This document shows positions 9,799 through 18,411 of a stretch of DNA of 64,000 bases, piece by piece. The position numbers were made by a program, and so were the translations under genes. Location: NCBI RefSeq assembly GCF_900188065.1, contig NZ_FZNQ01000001.1, positions 424,434 through 488,433 on the forward strand, written 5' to 3'. The notes beneath the pieces were generated by a model that was not told where the DNA came from, did no database searches, and was given only the letters and a program-made list of their open reading frames with translations. This DNA is from Halorubrum vacuolatum (GTDB lineage Archaea > Halobacteriota > Halobacteria > Halobacteriales > Haloferacaceae). Each line of letters starts with the position of its first letter. Position 1 is the stretch's first letter.

Positions 9799-10629
9799 TC
9801 AGAGGTCCGCACCCTCCGCGAGCCCGGGTATCAATCGCGAGGGGTTCTTCGCGAACACCCGTCGCATGAGGTCCTCGGAGACGTCGAGCGTGAGGACCTC
9901 CATCACGCCGACGTTCGGGTGGACGTTGGGTGCACCGGAGCCGAACAGCACCCGATCCGGATGTTCAAGCACGCCGCGTTCGAGGATTTCGCGGTAGCGA
10001 ACCGCGCTCGTCTCCACGTGGAGCCGGTCGTAGTCGCCGAGCATATCGAGGGCCCGATTCATCAGAGTCGCATCAAGCGGGTGGCCCCCAAAACTGGAGA
10101 GGACGATCGGAAAATCGTATTCGAGCAGTTCGCGTTCGACCATCGTGGGTGGGAACTCCCGTCCGGCGTGCACGATGACCGGAAGGTCGGCGATCTCCAA
10201 TCGTTCGAGCACGTCGGCGTTCGGCAGGCCATCGTGTGCCGGCACGAGGACGAAGCCATGAAACCGGTCGTCATAGGCATACTGCTCGACGTCGTCGGGA
10301 CGGGTGTGATGATCCTCGCGCTCCGCACGGAGGTTACGGACCGCAGCCAACGGGCCGCCCGTCGCGTCCCGGGGCCCGTTGAGGCGGGCGAACGCGACGA
10401 AGGGTCGGTCGACGGAGAGACGGGCGACGGCGTTGTTCGCGCGGAGGTAGCTCCGCCCCGATGTACGCGGCCCGGGGCTGGCGACGGAGCGGACGACCCC
10501 CGCCTGATGCATCTCCCGCTCCAACCGCTCCGGGGTGATGTCACGGCCGTGGACGGCGACGGAGGCCTCGTCGGGGTCCAGCGTCGCACGCGTGTCCACG
10601 ATCCGGAAGTCGTGTTCCAACCCCAGCAT
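9799..10629 (-). CDS. Amidohydrolase (TIM-barrel metal-dependent hydrolase) family protein
   Basis: 276 residues from ATG 10629 (MLGLEHDFRIVDTRATLDP). It has the layout of amidohydrolase-2 family proteins: an early beta strand leading to D-T-R-A (usual metal site would be H-x-H, here absent), a mid HAG motif in LPVIVHAGREFPP, then SSFGGHPLDATLM and a final strand VLFGSGAPNVHP where the family usually has GSD. Loss of the first HxH and of the late Asp suggests altered metal binding or no catalysis. Function unknown. The thermosome promoter lies divergent to it. Confidence 0.65.
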   Translation of the reverse strand: MLGLEHDFRIVDTRATLDPDEASVAVHGRDITPERLEREMHQAGVVRSVASPGPRTSGRSYLRANNAVARLSVDRPFVAFARLNGPRDATGGPLAAVRNLRAEREDHHTRPDDVEQYAYDDRFHGFVLVPAHDGLPNADVLERLEIADLPVIVHAGREFPPTMVERELLEYDFPIVLSSFGGHPLDATLMNRALDMLGDYDRLHVETSAVRYREILERGVLEHPDRVLFGSGAPNVHPNVGVMEVLTLDVSEDLMRRVFAKNPSRLIPGLAEGADL

Positions 10630-10796
10630 ACGTCCGTTACTCCCGGCGGTCCGACATGTGCCTGTCGGTCGGGCCGGGAAGCCGACCGATCGACCCGTCG
10701 AAACGGTCGTGCTCGTGGGGAACCCGGTCCCCTTCGTCACTGCTGTGGCACTCACTACCTCGCCGCCATCCCACGGTTTTGATCGGAAGATACCGA

Positions 10797-10812
10797 TGAA
10801 TATATATAGAAC
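10797..10812 (+). promoter_or_regulatory. TATA box of the thermosome gene
   Basis: TATATATAGA at about 10801-10810, roughly 25 bases before the ATG at 10831, so transcription probably starts at or a few bases before the start codon (leaderless or very short leader). A purine-rich BRE-like stretch (CGGAAGA) lies upstream. Confidence 0.65.
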
Positions 10813-10830
10813 CGCAAACCATCATTCCGA

Positions 10831-12405
10831 ATGAGTATGGCCTCTCGTATGCAACAGCCCCTGTACATTCTCTCGGAGGACAGCGATCGAACACGCGGTC
10901 GAGCCGCCCAGGACTCGAACGTCGCGGCCGGCAAGGCGGTCGCCGAGGCGGTACGCACCACCCTCGGCCCGCGAGGGATGGACAAGATGTTGGTGGACTC
11001 GACGGGCGACGTCGTCGTCACGAACGACGGCGCCACGATCCTCAACGAGATGGACATCGACCACCCCGCCGCACAGATGATCGTCGAGGTCGCGGAGTCC
11101 CAAGAGGAGGTCGTCGGCGACGGCACGACGACCGCCGCGGTGCTCGTCGGCGAGCTCCTCGCCCGCGCGGAGGACCTCGTCGACGACGACATCCACCCGA
11201 CCGTTATCGTCGAGGGGTACGCCGAGGCCGCCCGGCTGGCCAACGAGGCCATCGAGGCCAGCGTCCTCGATGAGAACCTCGACGACGACCTGCTCGCGTC
11301 CGTCGCCGAGTCCTCGATGACCGGCAAGGGAACCGGCGACGTCGCCGCCACACACCTGGCCGAGCTCGTCGTGCAGGCGGTCCGTGCCGTCGAGGACGCC
11401 GACGGCGAGATCCGCGACCGCATCCATATCCACCCGCGCGCCGGCGCGGCCTCCTCCGCGACCGAGGTCGTCGATGGCGTGGTCGTCGACGAGGAGCCCG
11501 CCCACGACGGGATGCCCCGTGAGGTCGAGGACGCGACCGTCGCGATCCTCGATGCGAAACTCGAAGTTCGGCAGGGCGATGTCGACGCGGAGTACTCGAT
11601 CAGCTCCGTCGAGGGCCTGAACGCCGCCATCGAGGCGGAGGACGCGGAGCTTCGTGGCTACGCGGAGACGCTCTCGGAAGCGGGCGTCGACGTCCTCTTC
11701 TGCCGCAAGAAGATCGACGACCGCGTCGAGGGCTACCTCGCGGACGCCGGCATCCTCGCGTTCGAGAGCGTCGGCTCCTCCGATGCGAGCGAGGTCGCCC
11801 GCGTCACGGGCGCGAAGCGGCTCGGCACGCTCGACGACCTCGAGGAGTCCGACCTCGGCCACGTCGAGTCGATCTCGATCGAGCGCTACGGCGAGGACGA
11901 ACTCGCGTTCATCCGCGGCGGCGACGCCGCCGAGGCGGTGACGCTGTTCGTCCGCGGGACGACCGAGCACGTCGTCGACGAACTGGAGCGGGCGATGAAC
12001 GACGCGGTCGACGTCGTGGTCGCCGCGCTCGATGACGGCGGGGTCGTTCCCGGCGCGGGTGCGACCGAGATCGCGATCGCCGCGCACGTCCGTGACGCCT
12101 CCGCGGGTGTCGAGGGGCGTAAACAGCTCGCGATCGAGGCCTTTGCCGACGCCGTCGACGCGCTGCCGCGCACGCTCGCGGAGAACACGGGTGCGGACCC
12201 GATCGACACGCTCGTCGACCTCCGTGCGTTACACGACCGCGAGGGCCGCGCCGGCGTCATCGCCGAGGGCCGCACCGCCCACGTCGGCGACCCGCTGGAG
12301 GCGGGCATCGTCGACCCCGCCGCCGTCAAGCGTGAGGCCGTCGAGTCCGCCACCGAGGCGACGACGATGATCCTCCGCATCGACGACGTCATCTCGGCCG
12401 AGTAG
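10831..12405 (+). CDS. Thermosome subunit (group II chaperonin, TCP-1/Cpn60)
   Basis: 524 residues. Starts [18 protein letters not shown]; an alternative ATG lies at 10837. Conserved chaperonin segments: [38 protein letters not shown] (nucleotide binding and the catalytic Asp), and [15 protein letters not shown]. It forms a double-ring ATP-dependent folding chamber in the cytoplasm. Haloarchaea usually have two or three paralogues; which one this is cannot be told. The C-terminus is DDVISAE and lacks the Gly-Gly-Met tail of many thermosomes, but the duplicated triplets just past the stop would encode Gly-Gly-Ile (see repeat). Confidence 0.95.
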   Translation: MSMASRMQQPLYILSEDSDRTRGRAAQDSNVAAGKAVAEAVRTTLGPRGMDKMLVDSTGDVVVTNDGATILNEMDIDHPAAQMIVEVAESQEEVVGDGTTTAAVLVGELLARAEDLVDDDIHPTVIVEGYAEAARLANEAIEASVLDENLDDDLLASVAESSMTGKGTGDVAATHLAELVVQAVRAVEDADGEIRDRIHIHPRAGAASSATEVVDGVVVDEEPAHDGMPREVEDATVAILDAKLEVRQGDVDAEYSISSVEGLNAAIEAEDAELRGYAETLSEAGVDVLFCRKKIDDRVEGYLADAGILAFESVGSSDASEVARVTGAKRLGTLDDLEESDLGHVESISIERYGEDELAFIRGGDAAEAVTLFVRGTTEHVVDELERAMNDAVDVVVAALDDGGVVPGAGATEIAIAAHVRDASAGVEGRKQLAIEAFADAVDALPRTLAENTGADPIDTLVDLRALHDREGRAGVIAEGRTAHVGDPLEAGIVDPAAVKREAVESATEATTMILRIDDVISAE

Positions 12406-12457
12406 GGCGGCATCGCCGCCGAATAGGGCGGCATCGCCGCCGAGTAGGGCGGCATCG
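12385..12457 (+). repeat. In-frame 21-bp tandem copies of the thermosome 3' end including the stop codon
   Basis: The last seven codons (12385-12405, ending GAG TAG) are followed by 12406-12426 and 12427-12447, each GGC GGC ATC GCC GCC GAR TAG, then a partial fourth. All stay in the thermosome frame and each full copy keeps the TAG. Each downstream copy is also a perfect hairpin GGCGGC-ATC-GCCGCC, so the pair could act as an RNA 3'-end structure. Confidence 0.85.
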
Positions 12458-12859
12458 GCGCACACGATACGGCGACGACAACGGCGAAGCCGATCTTTAT
12501 ATACAATCACGGGAAGGCCGATAGCGTCTCCGCCGAATGCGACCAGGATACTGAAGATGCGACGCGAATGCGGTATTTTTGTCCTCCGGCGCGCGCGAGG
12601 AACGCGCGCGAGGGTCCGACCGACGCCCGAAGCGACGCGGAGGGCGTCGGTTGGCGGCTGGGGAGGGGGAGGCTGACGGTGCGAGCACGTTCGGCGGAGC
12701 GAACGGGACGAATCGAGCCGGGTTATAAGCGATCCCGCCGGGGCGGGTTGATATCCGACCGTTCAGGACCCGCCATGCTGACGCCTCATCGGCTCCAGCG
12801 TCCCCGGTGTGATCCAGAAAGCGACAGGTACAGAACGGTCCATCACATAGGAATGTACC
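12458..12859. other. Gene-free region with orphan TATA-like element
   Basis: About 400 bases with no convincing gene. TTTATATAC at 12496-12504 looks like a rightward archaeal TATA box, but downstream open frames are only a few codons long until 12860. It could drive a small RNA or the membrane protein at 12860 with a long leader. A short GC-rich dyad (GCGCGCGCGAGGAACGCGCGCG) is at about 12591. Confidence 0.35.
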
Positions 12860-13240
12860 GTGACAGACGACGCTGACGCCGACGCGACGGCGCACGGCGA
12901 TCCCACGCGACGCACCGCGAGTGTCAACGCCGCGACCGACGCGGGCGAGGCGGACCGGCCGACCGATCGGGTGGCGTCGGAGACCCCCGATGACGACCGC
13001 TTCAGGCCCTCCGAGGATATCGACTTCTCGGACCTCTCGCTGCCACAGCGGGTGTTCGTCGCCGCCCTCCAGAACCCGATGCGGGGCGTGTTCATCCTCA
13101 TCCTGTTCGCGTTCGCGTTCTCGTTTTATATCGCGTTCTGGATGGTGTTCCCCCAGGTCGCCGCCTTCATCTCGGCGCTGGGACTCGTGTTGATCGCGAT
13201 CCTGATCGGGATCTACTACGTCCTCGATCGGGTGACGTGA
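12860..13240 (+). CDS. Small haloarchaeal membrane protein, unknown function
   Basis: 126 residues starting at GTG 12860. The first 60 residues are acidic and Thr/Ala/Asp-rich, followed by an amphipathic LSLPQRVFVAALQNP and two membrane helices at about 75-95 and 97-122 separated by a tight turn. The N-terminus would be cytoplasmic tail or disordered. No family recognised with confidence; the layout (acidic tail plus two helices) is common among haloarchaea-only proteins. Confidence 0.6.
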   Translation: MTDDADADATAHGDPTRRTASVNAATDAGEADRPTDRVASETPDDDRFRPSEDIDFSDLSLPQRVFVAALQNPMRGVFILILFAFAFSFYIAFWMVFPQVAAFISALGLVLIAILIGIYYVLDRVT

Positions 13241-13588
13241 GGTCGTGGTCGGTCAACGGATTTGGGAGCTGCATTTATAAACAAAGATGCGCTGTTGAAT
13301 TTCTCAATCGGTGACAGTTTTCGGTTCTTGTGCAGGATACAGAGGGTGAATTCAGCACTCTCTCCATAGAAGTATTTGTTAGTTAATATTTAATCAAGTG
13401 GAGACCTACAGTGATTGTCGCTACTCTTTACCACCACAGGCTCTCAATCCGAGGCTTCAGGCCGCAAAAGCCCATTCACGCCATGTGGTCAGGAACAAGT
13501 CCGTAACAAGCACTTTTAGAGATCTAATTGGTCAGATAGAGAGTCGATATTGAGATTCGGATGTGGATTTGGGGACAGAAACTGAATT
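13241..13588. other. AT-richer gene-free segment at the island edge
   Basis: Composition drops sharply in GC compared with flanks from about 13260. No open frame of interest. It marks the left edge of the low-GC island that ends at the tRNA-Arg gene. Confidence 0.5.
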
Positions 13589-14191
13589 TCACTCTTTGTT
13601 TTCTAGGAGTGGAATGTACAATTGTGTCGTTGCATCCATATTGCCGATCTCCATTGTAAGGTCCGCTGCGTGCATGCCGGTCTTATTCGATGCTTTCTTG
13701 ATTAAATCCGGCGTCCACTTATCTCCCGGCCTGATTCGGCTTGATGTAGTATGGTAAGGAACATCAGTTTTTTTTGTATTGAATGTGATGTGTCCTCCAG
13801 ATATAATTTTTCGGATGGGTCCATACCATTTATCCTGCTGTTCCGCGTCCTCGTCATATCCCTTCCCGATGAATCGGCGAGTCACGAGCGTTTCAAGACA
13901 CGTTTCCACGTGCTCTGGTTCTGTAAGTTCCGGATACTGAGAAGAAACCTCGTCGAACTCTCGCTGTATTCTTGCAGCCCAATCAGCTGGTAACATCGCC
14001 ATATCGAGTTCTCTGATTACAAGAAGTAACTGACGTGTGTCTTCGTTAAGTTCTGACTCATTGGGAGCAGATCTCTCGGCTTCACTGAGCATAATACGGA
14101 GACCACGGGCAACCTCTGGATATTCCTGCTCTAAAGCGTTGGCTGCTTCTAAGTATTCTAAATCATCGTACCGCCTTGGGTCTTCAAACAT
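13589..14191 (-). CDS. Hypothetical protein in low-GC island
   Basis: 200 residues from ATG 14191 (MFEDPRRYDDLEYLEAANALEQEYPEV). Predominantly helical in the first 130 residues, with a beta-rich end (KIISGGHITFNTKKTDVPYH, then TGMHAADLTMEIGN). No family, signal peptide or membrane segment recognised. Codons end in A or T far more often than in neighbouring genes, consistent with horizontal transfer. A TATA-like stretch lies in the AT-rich 14200-14240 region on the same strand. Confidence 0.6.
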   Translation of the reverse strand: MFEDPRRYDDLEYLEAANALEQEYPEVARGLRIMLSEAERSAPNESELNEDTRQLLLVIRELDMAMLPADWAARIQREFDEVSSQYPELTEPEHVETCLETLVTRRFIGKGYDEDAEQQDKWYGPIRKIISGGHITFNTKKTDVPYHTTSSRIRPGDKWTPDLIKKASNKTGMHAADLTMEIGNMDATTQLYIPLLENKE

Positions 14192-14293
14192 ATTGACTCA
14201 ATCACACTAGATCAATGTAATTTTTACTAAACATCTATTATTAGTTAGATTACAGAACATCTAGCAATCCAACTTATATCTAATGCAAGACTC

Positions 14294-14354
14294 GCGCTCT
14301 ATATGCAGCACGATAACAGAAACATGTCTCCGATTGAGGATTTCAACAGAGCCA
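14294..14354. repeat. Left copy of imperfect repeat flanking the FMN-binding gene
   Basis: GCGCTCTATATGCAGCACGA at 14294 and TTTCAACAGAGCCA at 14341 match the right copy at 14919-14974 (GCGCCCTGTATGCAGCACGA and TTTCGGCAGAGCCA) in the same orientation, with spacers of different sequence. Possibly a recombination or mobile-element scar. Confidence 0.55.
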
Positions 14355-14431
14355 GTACAGAGTATCCGTTCACCGTTTCTTGATGTACTGAAGCCCAGTA
14401 GGTTTATTCAGTTTTACTTCAAGTTACTCCT

Positions 14432-14896
14432 ATGAATCAACATATTTCCGGGACTCTTGATGAGGCAGCAATCAAAACGTTCCTTGAGAATCAATCGACG
14501 GGGACACTCGCGCTGGCGGATGAAAATGATTCGTATGCTATTCCCGTTGGGTTTACATTCGCACCAGAGACCGAGGATTTCTATTTTCGACTCAGTTACG
14601 GTGTTGAAAGCCGGAAGCGGGCGTATATCGAAACGACCGAACGGGCGACCTTCGTTGTCGCTGCCGAAACAGAATCGGGATGGAAAAGCGTCGTCGCAAG
14701 CGGTGAACTTGAACACCGGAGTACCGTCGAGAACGTGGACCAAGTGACGCCACCTGATCGAGAATACAGCGATGCTGAATATGAACTGCATATCCCGTTC
14801 TACCATGTTTTCGAGGCCCCGTCTGAACTGCTGTTTACGCTTGTGCGCCTGCGCACAGACGAACTTACCGGAGTCGCAGAAGCCACTGACGTCTGA
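14432..14896 (+). CDS. Pyridoxamine 5'-phosphate oxidase family (FMN-binding split barrel) protein
   Basis: 154 residues. Split-barrel pattern: STGTLALADENDSYAIPVGFTF, FYFRLSYGVESRKRAYIE, RATFVVAAETESGWKSVVASGEL. Such proteins bind FMN or F420 and reduce small substrates or act in heme or flavin handling; specificity is not deducible. Cytoplasmic, no signal peptide. It lies inside the low-GC island between two copies of an imperfect direct repeat, which suggests it moved as a unit. TATA-like TTTATTCAG at about 14402 gives a short leader. Confidence 0.8.
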   Translation: MNQHISGTLDEAAIKTFLENQSTGTLALADENDSYAIPVGFTFAPETEDFYFRLSYGVESRKRAYIETTERATFVVAAETESGWKSVVASGELEHRSTVENVDQVTPPDREYSDAEYELHIPFYHVFEAPSELLFTLVRLRTDELTGVAEATDV

Positions 14897-14918
14897 CCCG
14901 AACCGCGTTGCTGCATAT

Positions 14919-14974
14919 GCGCCCTGTATGCAGCACGATTCTCGTGTCAGTTCTGGAGTATTTCGGCAGAGCCA
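14919..14974. repeat. Right copy of imperfect repeat flanking the FMN-binding gene
   Basis: Starts 23 bases after the stop of the FMN-binding gene. Same orientation as the copy at 14294, about 620 bases apart; first 21 bases differ at only two positions. Confidence 0.55.
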
Positions 14975-15039
14975 AACAAGCCCGCCGGTATATAAATCAG
15001 ATTTCGAAGTAGATAAATCGACAACGCTGCACGGGCTTC

Positions 15040-15147
15040 GCGCCGTTCCCGGCTGCGACGTGTCTGCGCAGATCTCCCGGACGTTTTTTCAACACTGATG
15101 ACTCGTTTCGCTCGTCAATATAGTGTTGGAAAAGCGTCCTGACGGAG
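15040..15147. repeat. Diverged tRNA-tail module, copy 1
   Basis: About 110 bases that resemble 15280-15394: both contain GCTTCGCGCCGTTC, CTGCGAC, an inverted and degraded tRNA tail (ATCTCCCGGACGTTTT) and then a direct tail copy (CGTCCTGACGGAG at 15135-15147). In this copy an inverted pair (TTTTCAACACT / AGTGTTGGAAAA) surrounds the centre. Confidence 0.55.
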
Positions 15148-15198
15148 TTCCACGCGAGCGCCAGCGAGCGTGGAGCAAGTCAGGACGTGAATGACGAA

Positions 15199-15225
15199 GC
15201 GGCTGCTGCAGAATGCAGCAGCCGC
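15199..15225. repeat. Perfect 12-bp stem hairpin
   Basis: GCGGCTGCTGCA-GAA-TGCAGCAGCCGC, a 12-base-pair stem with a three-base loop, immediately before the second tRNA-tail copy. It could be a terminator-like RNA hairpin or a mobile-element end. Confidence 0.7.
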
Positions 15226-15235
15226 GAGGAATGAA

Positions 15236-15258
15236 CGTCCTGACGGAGATTTGAACTC
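15236..15258 (-). repeat. Direct 23-bp copy of the tRNA-Arg 3' end (att-like)
   Basis: Twenty-three bases identical to 15382-15404, that is the discriminator base, acceptor 3' strand and T-arm of the tRNA-Arg gene, in the same orientation 146 bases away. This is the signature of an integrase crossover (attL/attR pair) at a tRNA gene. Confidence 0.75.
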
Positions 15259-15313
15259 GTCAAGACGGTCCGGGCGTGCGGCGCTTCGCGCCGTTCCGGG
15301 CTGCGACTTGCCT

Positions 15314-15394
15314 GCTCAAATCTCCCGGACGTTTTCACTTCGCAGACCGCTCGCTTCGCTCGCGGAGTTGCTTCGTGAAAACGTCCTGACGGAG
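15314..15394. repeat. Inverted tRNA-tail remnant and long hairpin next to the tRNA
   Basis: GCTCAAATCTCCCGGACG at 15314-15331 is a degraded inverted copy of the tRNA tail. GACGTTTTCAC here and GTGAAAACGTC at about 15375-15385 form perfect arms of a long hairpin reaching the tRNA 3' end. Confidence 0.6.
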
Positions 15395-15454
15395 ATTTGA
15401 ACTCCGGTCCCTGGCTCCGCAAGCCAAGAGGATAGTCCACTACCCTACCAGGAC
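15382..15454 (-). tRNA. tRNA-Arg (anticodon GCG)
   Basis: Cloverleaf readable on the minus strand: acceptor GTCCTGG pairs with TCAGGAC, D-arm GGGT...ATCC, anticodon stem TTGGC/GCCAG with loop TTGCGGA (anticodon GCG, codon CGC), T-arm CGGAG-TTCAAAT-CTCCG. 73 bases including the discriminator G; CCA is not encoded. No intron. One extra base sits between the D-stem and anticodon stem in this folding, so the anticodon call should be confirmed by covariance search. Confidence 0.88.
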
Positions 15455-15572
15455 TCAACTTCAACTATCCGGGAAGTACTTAAGACGGTTACGGTCCGGC
15501 CGTCCCGTGTCCGGTGATCGCATGCGGGATCGCACGCGACACGGCTATATCGACGCGTGACATCCGGACCCT

Positions 15573-16118
15573 ATGAATCGACGGACCCTGCTTGCCGGAA
15601 CGGCGGTCGCACTCGCCGGCTGTACGGCACGCGGCGAGCAGCCGGATGGGTCCGACGCGGGGGACGGCAGCGGTATCGACGCAGTCGACGACGCCGCCGA
15701 CGGGAGCAGCGACGTCGAGGACCGCGACATCGACAACCACGGCATCGATGATGACCTGACGATCGACCTCGGAAAAACCGCACCGGAGATGGCACCCGGC
15801 GCGGTCGACGTCGCCGTCGACGCCGACGAGCTACACATCGACGGAACCGTGACGGGAGCGACTGGCTGTCACGTCCCCGCGGTCGAGACGGCGACGGTCG
15901 AAGGCGACGAACTGCAGTTGGTCGTGATCGCCGTCTCCGATGCCGCCCCGGATCAGCTCTGCACGCTCGCGCTCACCGAGGTCGGCTACGAGGTAGACGT
16001 GGCGTTCGGGGGGGACCTTCCCGCGGAGATCACGATCGTGCACGACGACGCGACCGGGCGGAAAACGGCGGCGACGGAGTCGCTCTCGGCGGATCCAGCC
16101 GCTTTCAGCGGGGGGTAG
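15573..16118 (+). CDS. Haloarchaeal lipoprotein, unknown function
   Basis: 181 residues. N-terminus MNRRTLLAGTAVALAGC is a twin-Arg-like signal with a lipobox, so the protein is probably Tat-exported and lipid-anchored at Cys17. An Asp/Gly-rich linker (to about residue 60) is followed by a beta-rich domain with a conserved-looking CHVP (about residue 97) and a second Cys at about 130, which may form a disulfide. No enzymatic motif. 50 bases upstream of nreA; no shared promoter evidence. Confidence 0.7.
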   Translation: MNRRTLLAGTAVALAGCTARGEQPDGSDAGDGSGIDAVDDAADGSSDVEDRDIDNHGIDDDLTIDLGKTAPEMAPGAVDVAVDADELHIDGTVTGATGCHVPAVETATVEGDELQLVVIAVSDAAPDQLCTLALTEVGYEVDVAFGGDLPAEITIVHDDATGRKTAATESLSADPAAFSGG

Positions 16119-16168
16119 CCCCGCACGACGCCGAGCGCTTTTATCCTCTCCCCCTCCAAGCCCCTTCC

Positions 16169-17491
16169 ATGCGGCTCGACGAGTTCCTCGAATTCGAGAC
16201 GAACGAGCGCGCCGAGCGCCGGCGACTCGCCCGCGAGAAGGACTACGGGATCCTCGACCATCTCGACTCCTTCGAGCGACGCTTCGAGGAACACGTCTCC
16301 GAGGACGCCATCGTCGGCAGCGTCTCGCCCTCCATCTTCGTCGGTCGTGCGAACTATCCAACCGTCTCCACCGGCCTGCTTTCGCCAGTCGGACGGGAGG
16401 CCGACGCCGAACGCTTCGCGACCTCAGCGGCGTGGTACGACGAGGGGGTGTCCATTACGGACGTCTTCGACCGGCGGACGAGCCTCCTCAACTCGACGAA
16501 GGGCGTCGACGTGACGGGCGTTTCGGGGACGGCGACGGCATCGACCGGGAACGCGAGGCTGGGCGGCTCCGTCGAGGACGTCTGGGAGGGCTGGCTGGGC
16601 GTCCAGCGCGAGGTCGCGATCGCCGATCGGCCGGTCGACGTCGAGATCGGTCTCGACGGCCGGCCGAACCTCGACCTCGAGGTCGGCCTCGACGACATCA
16701 AGACGCCGACCGGCCCACGGGCGACGGCCCGGACCGCGGCACTCGGCGAGAACCCGTACGTTCCACGGCCGGTAAAAAAGACCCTGGAGGACGACGACTG
16801 GCGCGCACAGGGGGCGATGACCTACCTCTACCGGCGCGGGTTCGACGTCTACGACATCAACTCCATCCTCTCGGCCGGCGCGTTGGGGCGGGGAGCGAAC
16901 CGGCGGCTCGTCCCGACGCGCTGGTCGATCACCGCCGTCGACGACACCATCGGCCAGTACCTTCGGGGAACGGTTCGGGACGCCCCCACCATCGACGCCG
17001 TGGAAGTCCACCGAAACGAGTACCTCGGCAACGCATTTTGGGTCATCCTCGTCCCCGGTTACTGGGAGTTCGAGTTGGTCGAAATGAAGGCCCCGGGCTC
17101 GGTGTGGAACCCCGATCCCGACGCCGGGATCTACCTCGCGGCCGCAAGTGAGGGGCGGGACGGGCGGACCGGCTACGTCGAGGAGACCGCGGGCGCGTAC
17201 TACGCCGCGCGGCTCGGCGTCCTCGAACACCTCCACGGCCGGGATCGGCAGGCGAAAGCCCTCGTCTGCCGACATGTCTCCGACGACTACTGGGGTCCCG
17301 TTGGTGTCTGGGGGGTTCGCGAGGCGGTCAGAAACGCCTTCGAGGGCGAACACGGCACCGCGGAGACCGTCGGGGAGGCGCTCCGTGGCGTCGCGTCATA
17401 CCTCCCCATCTCGCTCGCACGCCTGCGCCGGAAGTCGACGCTCGCGGCCGGCTTACAGTCGACGCTCGGTGATTTCAGCGACGAGGACTGA
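16169..17491 (+). CDS. nreA: DNA repair protein NreA
   Basis: 440 residues. Matches the archaeal Nre family: N-terminal RLDEFLEFETNERAERRRLAREKDYGILDHL, then VGSVSPSIFVGRANYPTVSTGLLSP, and FWVILVPGYWEFELVEMKAPGSVW. The C-terminus QSTLGDFS resembles a PCNA-interacting PIP box (QxxLxxFF) with the last aromatic replaced by Ser. Nre proteins act with PCNA in repair of DNA damage in Haloferax. The frame is uninterrupted and start ATG 16169 is preceded by a TATA-like CTTTTATCC. It converges with rlmE 17 bases downstream. Confidence 0.85.
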   Translation: MRLDEFLEFETNERAERRRLAREKDYGILDHLDSFERRFEEHVSEDAIVGSVSPSIFVGRANYPTVSTGLLSPVGREADAERFATSAAWYDEGVSITDVFDRRTSLLNSTKGVDVTGVSGTATASTGNARLGGSVEDVWEGWLGVQREVAIADRPVDVEIGLDGRPNLDLEVGLDDIKTPTGPRATARTAALGENPYVPRPVKKTLEDDDWRAQGAMTYLYRRGFDVYDINSILSAGALGRGANRRLVPTRWSITAVDDTIGQYLRGTVRDAPTIDAVEVHRNEYLGNAFWVILVPGYWEFELVEMKAPGSVWNPDPDAGIYLAAASEGRDGRTGYVEETAGAYYAARLGVLEHLHGRDRQAKALVCRHVSDDYWGPVGVWGVREAVRNAFEGEHGTAETVGEALRGVASYLPISLARLRRKSTLAAGLQSTLGDFSDED

Positions 17492-17508
17492 GCGTCCGCG
17501 TCAGAGGG

Positions 17509-18279
17509 TCACTCGACGCGTTTCGCGAAGCCGAAGCGCGGCTTCAGATCCTCGATCACGACGGTGACCGTCTCGCCGACCGCCGTGTCGGGAACGAACA
17601 GCGTGTAGCCGTCGAGGTAGGCGATCCCGTCGCCCTCCTCGCCGACCTCCTCGATCTCGACGTCGACCCGGTCGCCCGCAGAGACGGGTGCCGTGAGCCG
17701 ACCCTTCCCGACGAGGTAGACCTCGGACGACGAATCGCGGGAGGCCGGCGGCGACATCGTTCGGACGTACTCGAACGACGGCTCGACGTCACGACGGAAG
17801 TCGTCCAGATCCTCGCCCTGAAAGACCTTCACGACGAAGTCGCCGCCGGGCCCGAGCAACTCCTCGGCGACGTCGAACGCCTGTCGGGCCAGATGGACCG
17901 ACCGGGCGTGATCCAGCGAGTACTCGCCGGTCATGTTCGGCGCCATATCGGAGACGACGACATCCGCGCCGTCGTCGCCGACGGCTTCCCGGAGGTAGTG
18001 GCGGGTTCGCTCCTGAGTCATGTCGCCGCGGAGCGTGACCACGTCGTGGTCGTCGAGGTCGTCGATCCGCTGGAGATCGACGCCGACGACGGTCCCGGTT
18101 TCGCCGACGGCCTCCGCGGCGACCTGCAGCCAGCCGCCCGGGGCGGCCCCGAGGTCGACGACGGTGTCGCCGGGCGAAAACAGCCCGGCCTCCTCGTCGA
18201 TCTGTTTCAACTTGTATGCGGCGCGGCTCCGATAGCCCTCCTGTTTCGAGCGGTTGTAGTAGTCGTCGCGTCGAGTCAT
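17509..18279 (-). CDS. rlmE: 23S rRNA (uridine-2'-O)-methyltransferase RlmE with TRAM domain
   Basis: 256 residues from ATG 18279 (MTRRDDYYNRSKQEGYRSRAAYKLKQIDEE). FtsJ/RlmE signature: SAM motif VVDLGAAPGGWLQVAA, VVSDMAPNMTGEYSLDH, and GGDFVVKVFQGED, giving the K-D-K-E catalytic tetrad typical of 2'-O-methyltransferases. A C-terminal TRAM domain (about 195-256, GDRVDVEIEEVGEEGDGIAYLDGYTLFVPDTAVGE split here) binds RNA and is common in archaeal versions. The frame is open upstream to 18402 but without homologous sequence. Confidence 0.93.
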   Translation of the reverse strand: MTRRDDYYNRSKQEGYRSRAAYKLKQIDEEAGLFSPGDTVVDLGAAPGGWLQVAAEAVGETGTVVGVDLQRIDDLDDHDVVTLRGDMTQERTRHYLREAVGDDGADVVVSDMAPNMTGEYSLDHARSVHLARQAFDVAEELLGPGGDFVVKVFQGEDLDDFRRDVEPSFEYVRTMSPPASRDSSSEVYLVGKGRLTAPVSAGDRVDVEIEEVGEEGDGIAYLDGYTLFVPDTAVGETVTVVIEDLKPRFGFAKRVE

Positions 18280-18411
18280 GCGCGGCTCACCGACGGGGTG
18301 CCGGACCGCAGGGCGACCGTGGACGAATTCGTCTCCATGGGCTCCGAAGACGTTCCACTCGGAAAGCGACATCGGATGTCGCTGGGACTTGTGAGGGGGC
18401 ATGGCCGGGAC

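Noticed and set aside
10822..12087. 421-residue frame opposite the thermosome
   Set aside because: GC-driven antisense frame of the thermosome gene; sequence resembles reverse-complement codons only.
12403..12447. TAG as a sense codon (readthrough or recoding) in the thermosome tail
   Set aside because: Other genes in the window use TAG as an ordinary stop (for example thioredoxin), and no pyrrolysine context is visible. The copies are better explained as duplications.
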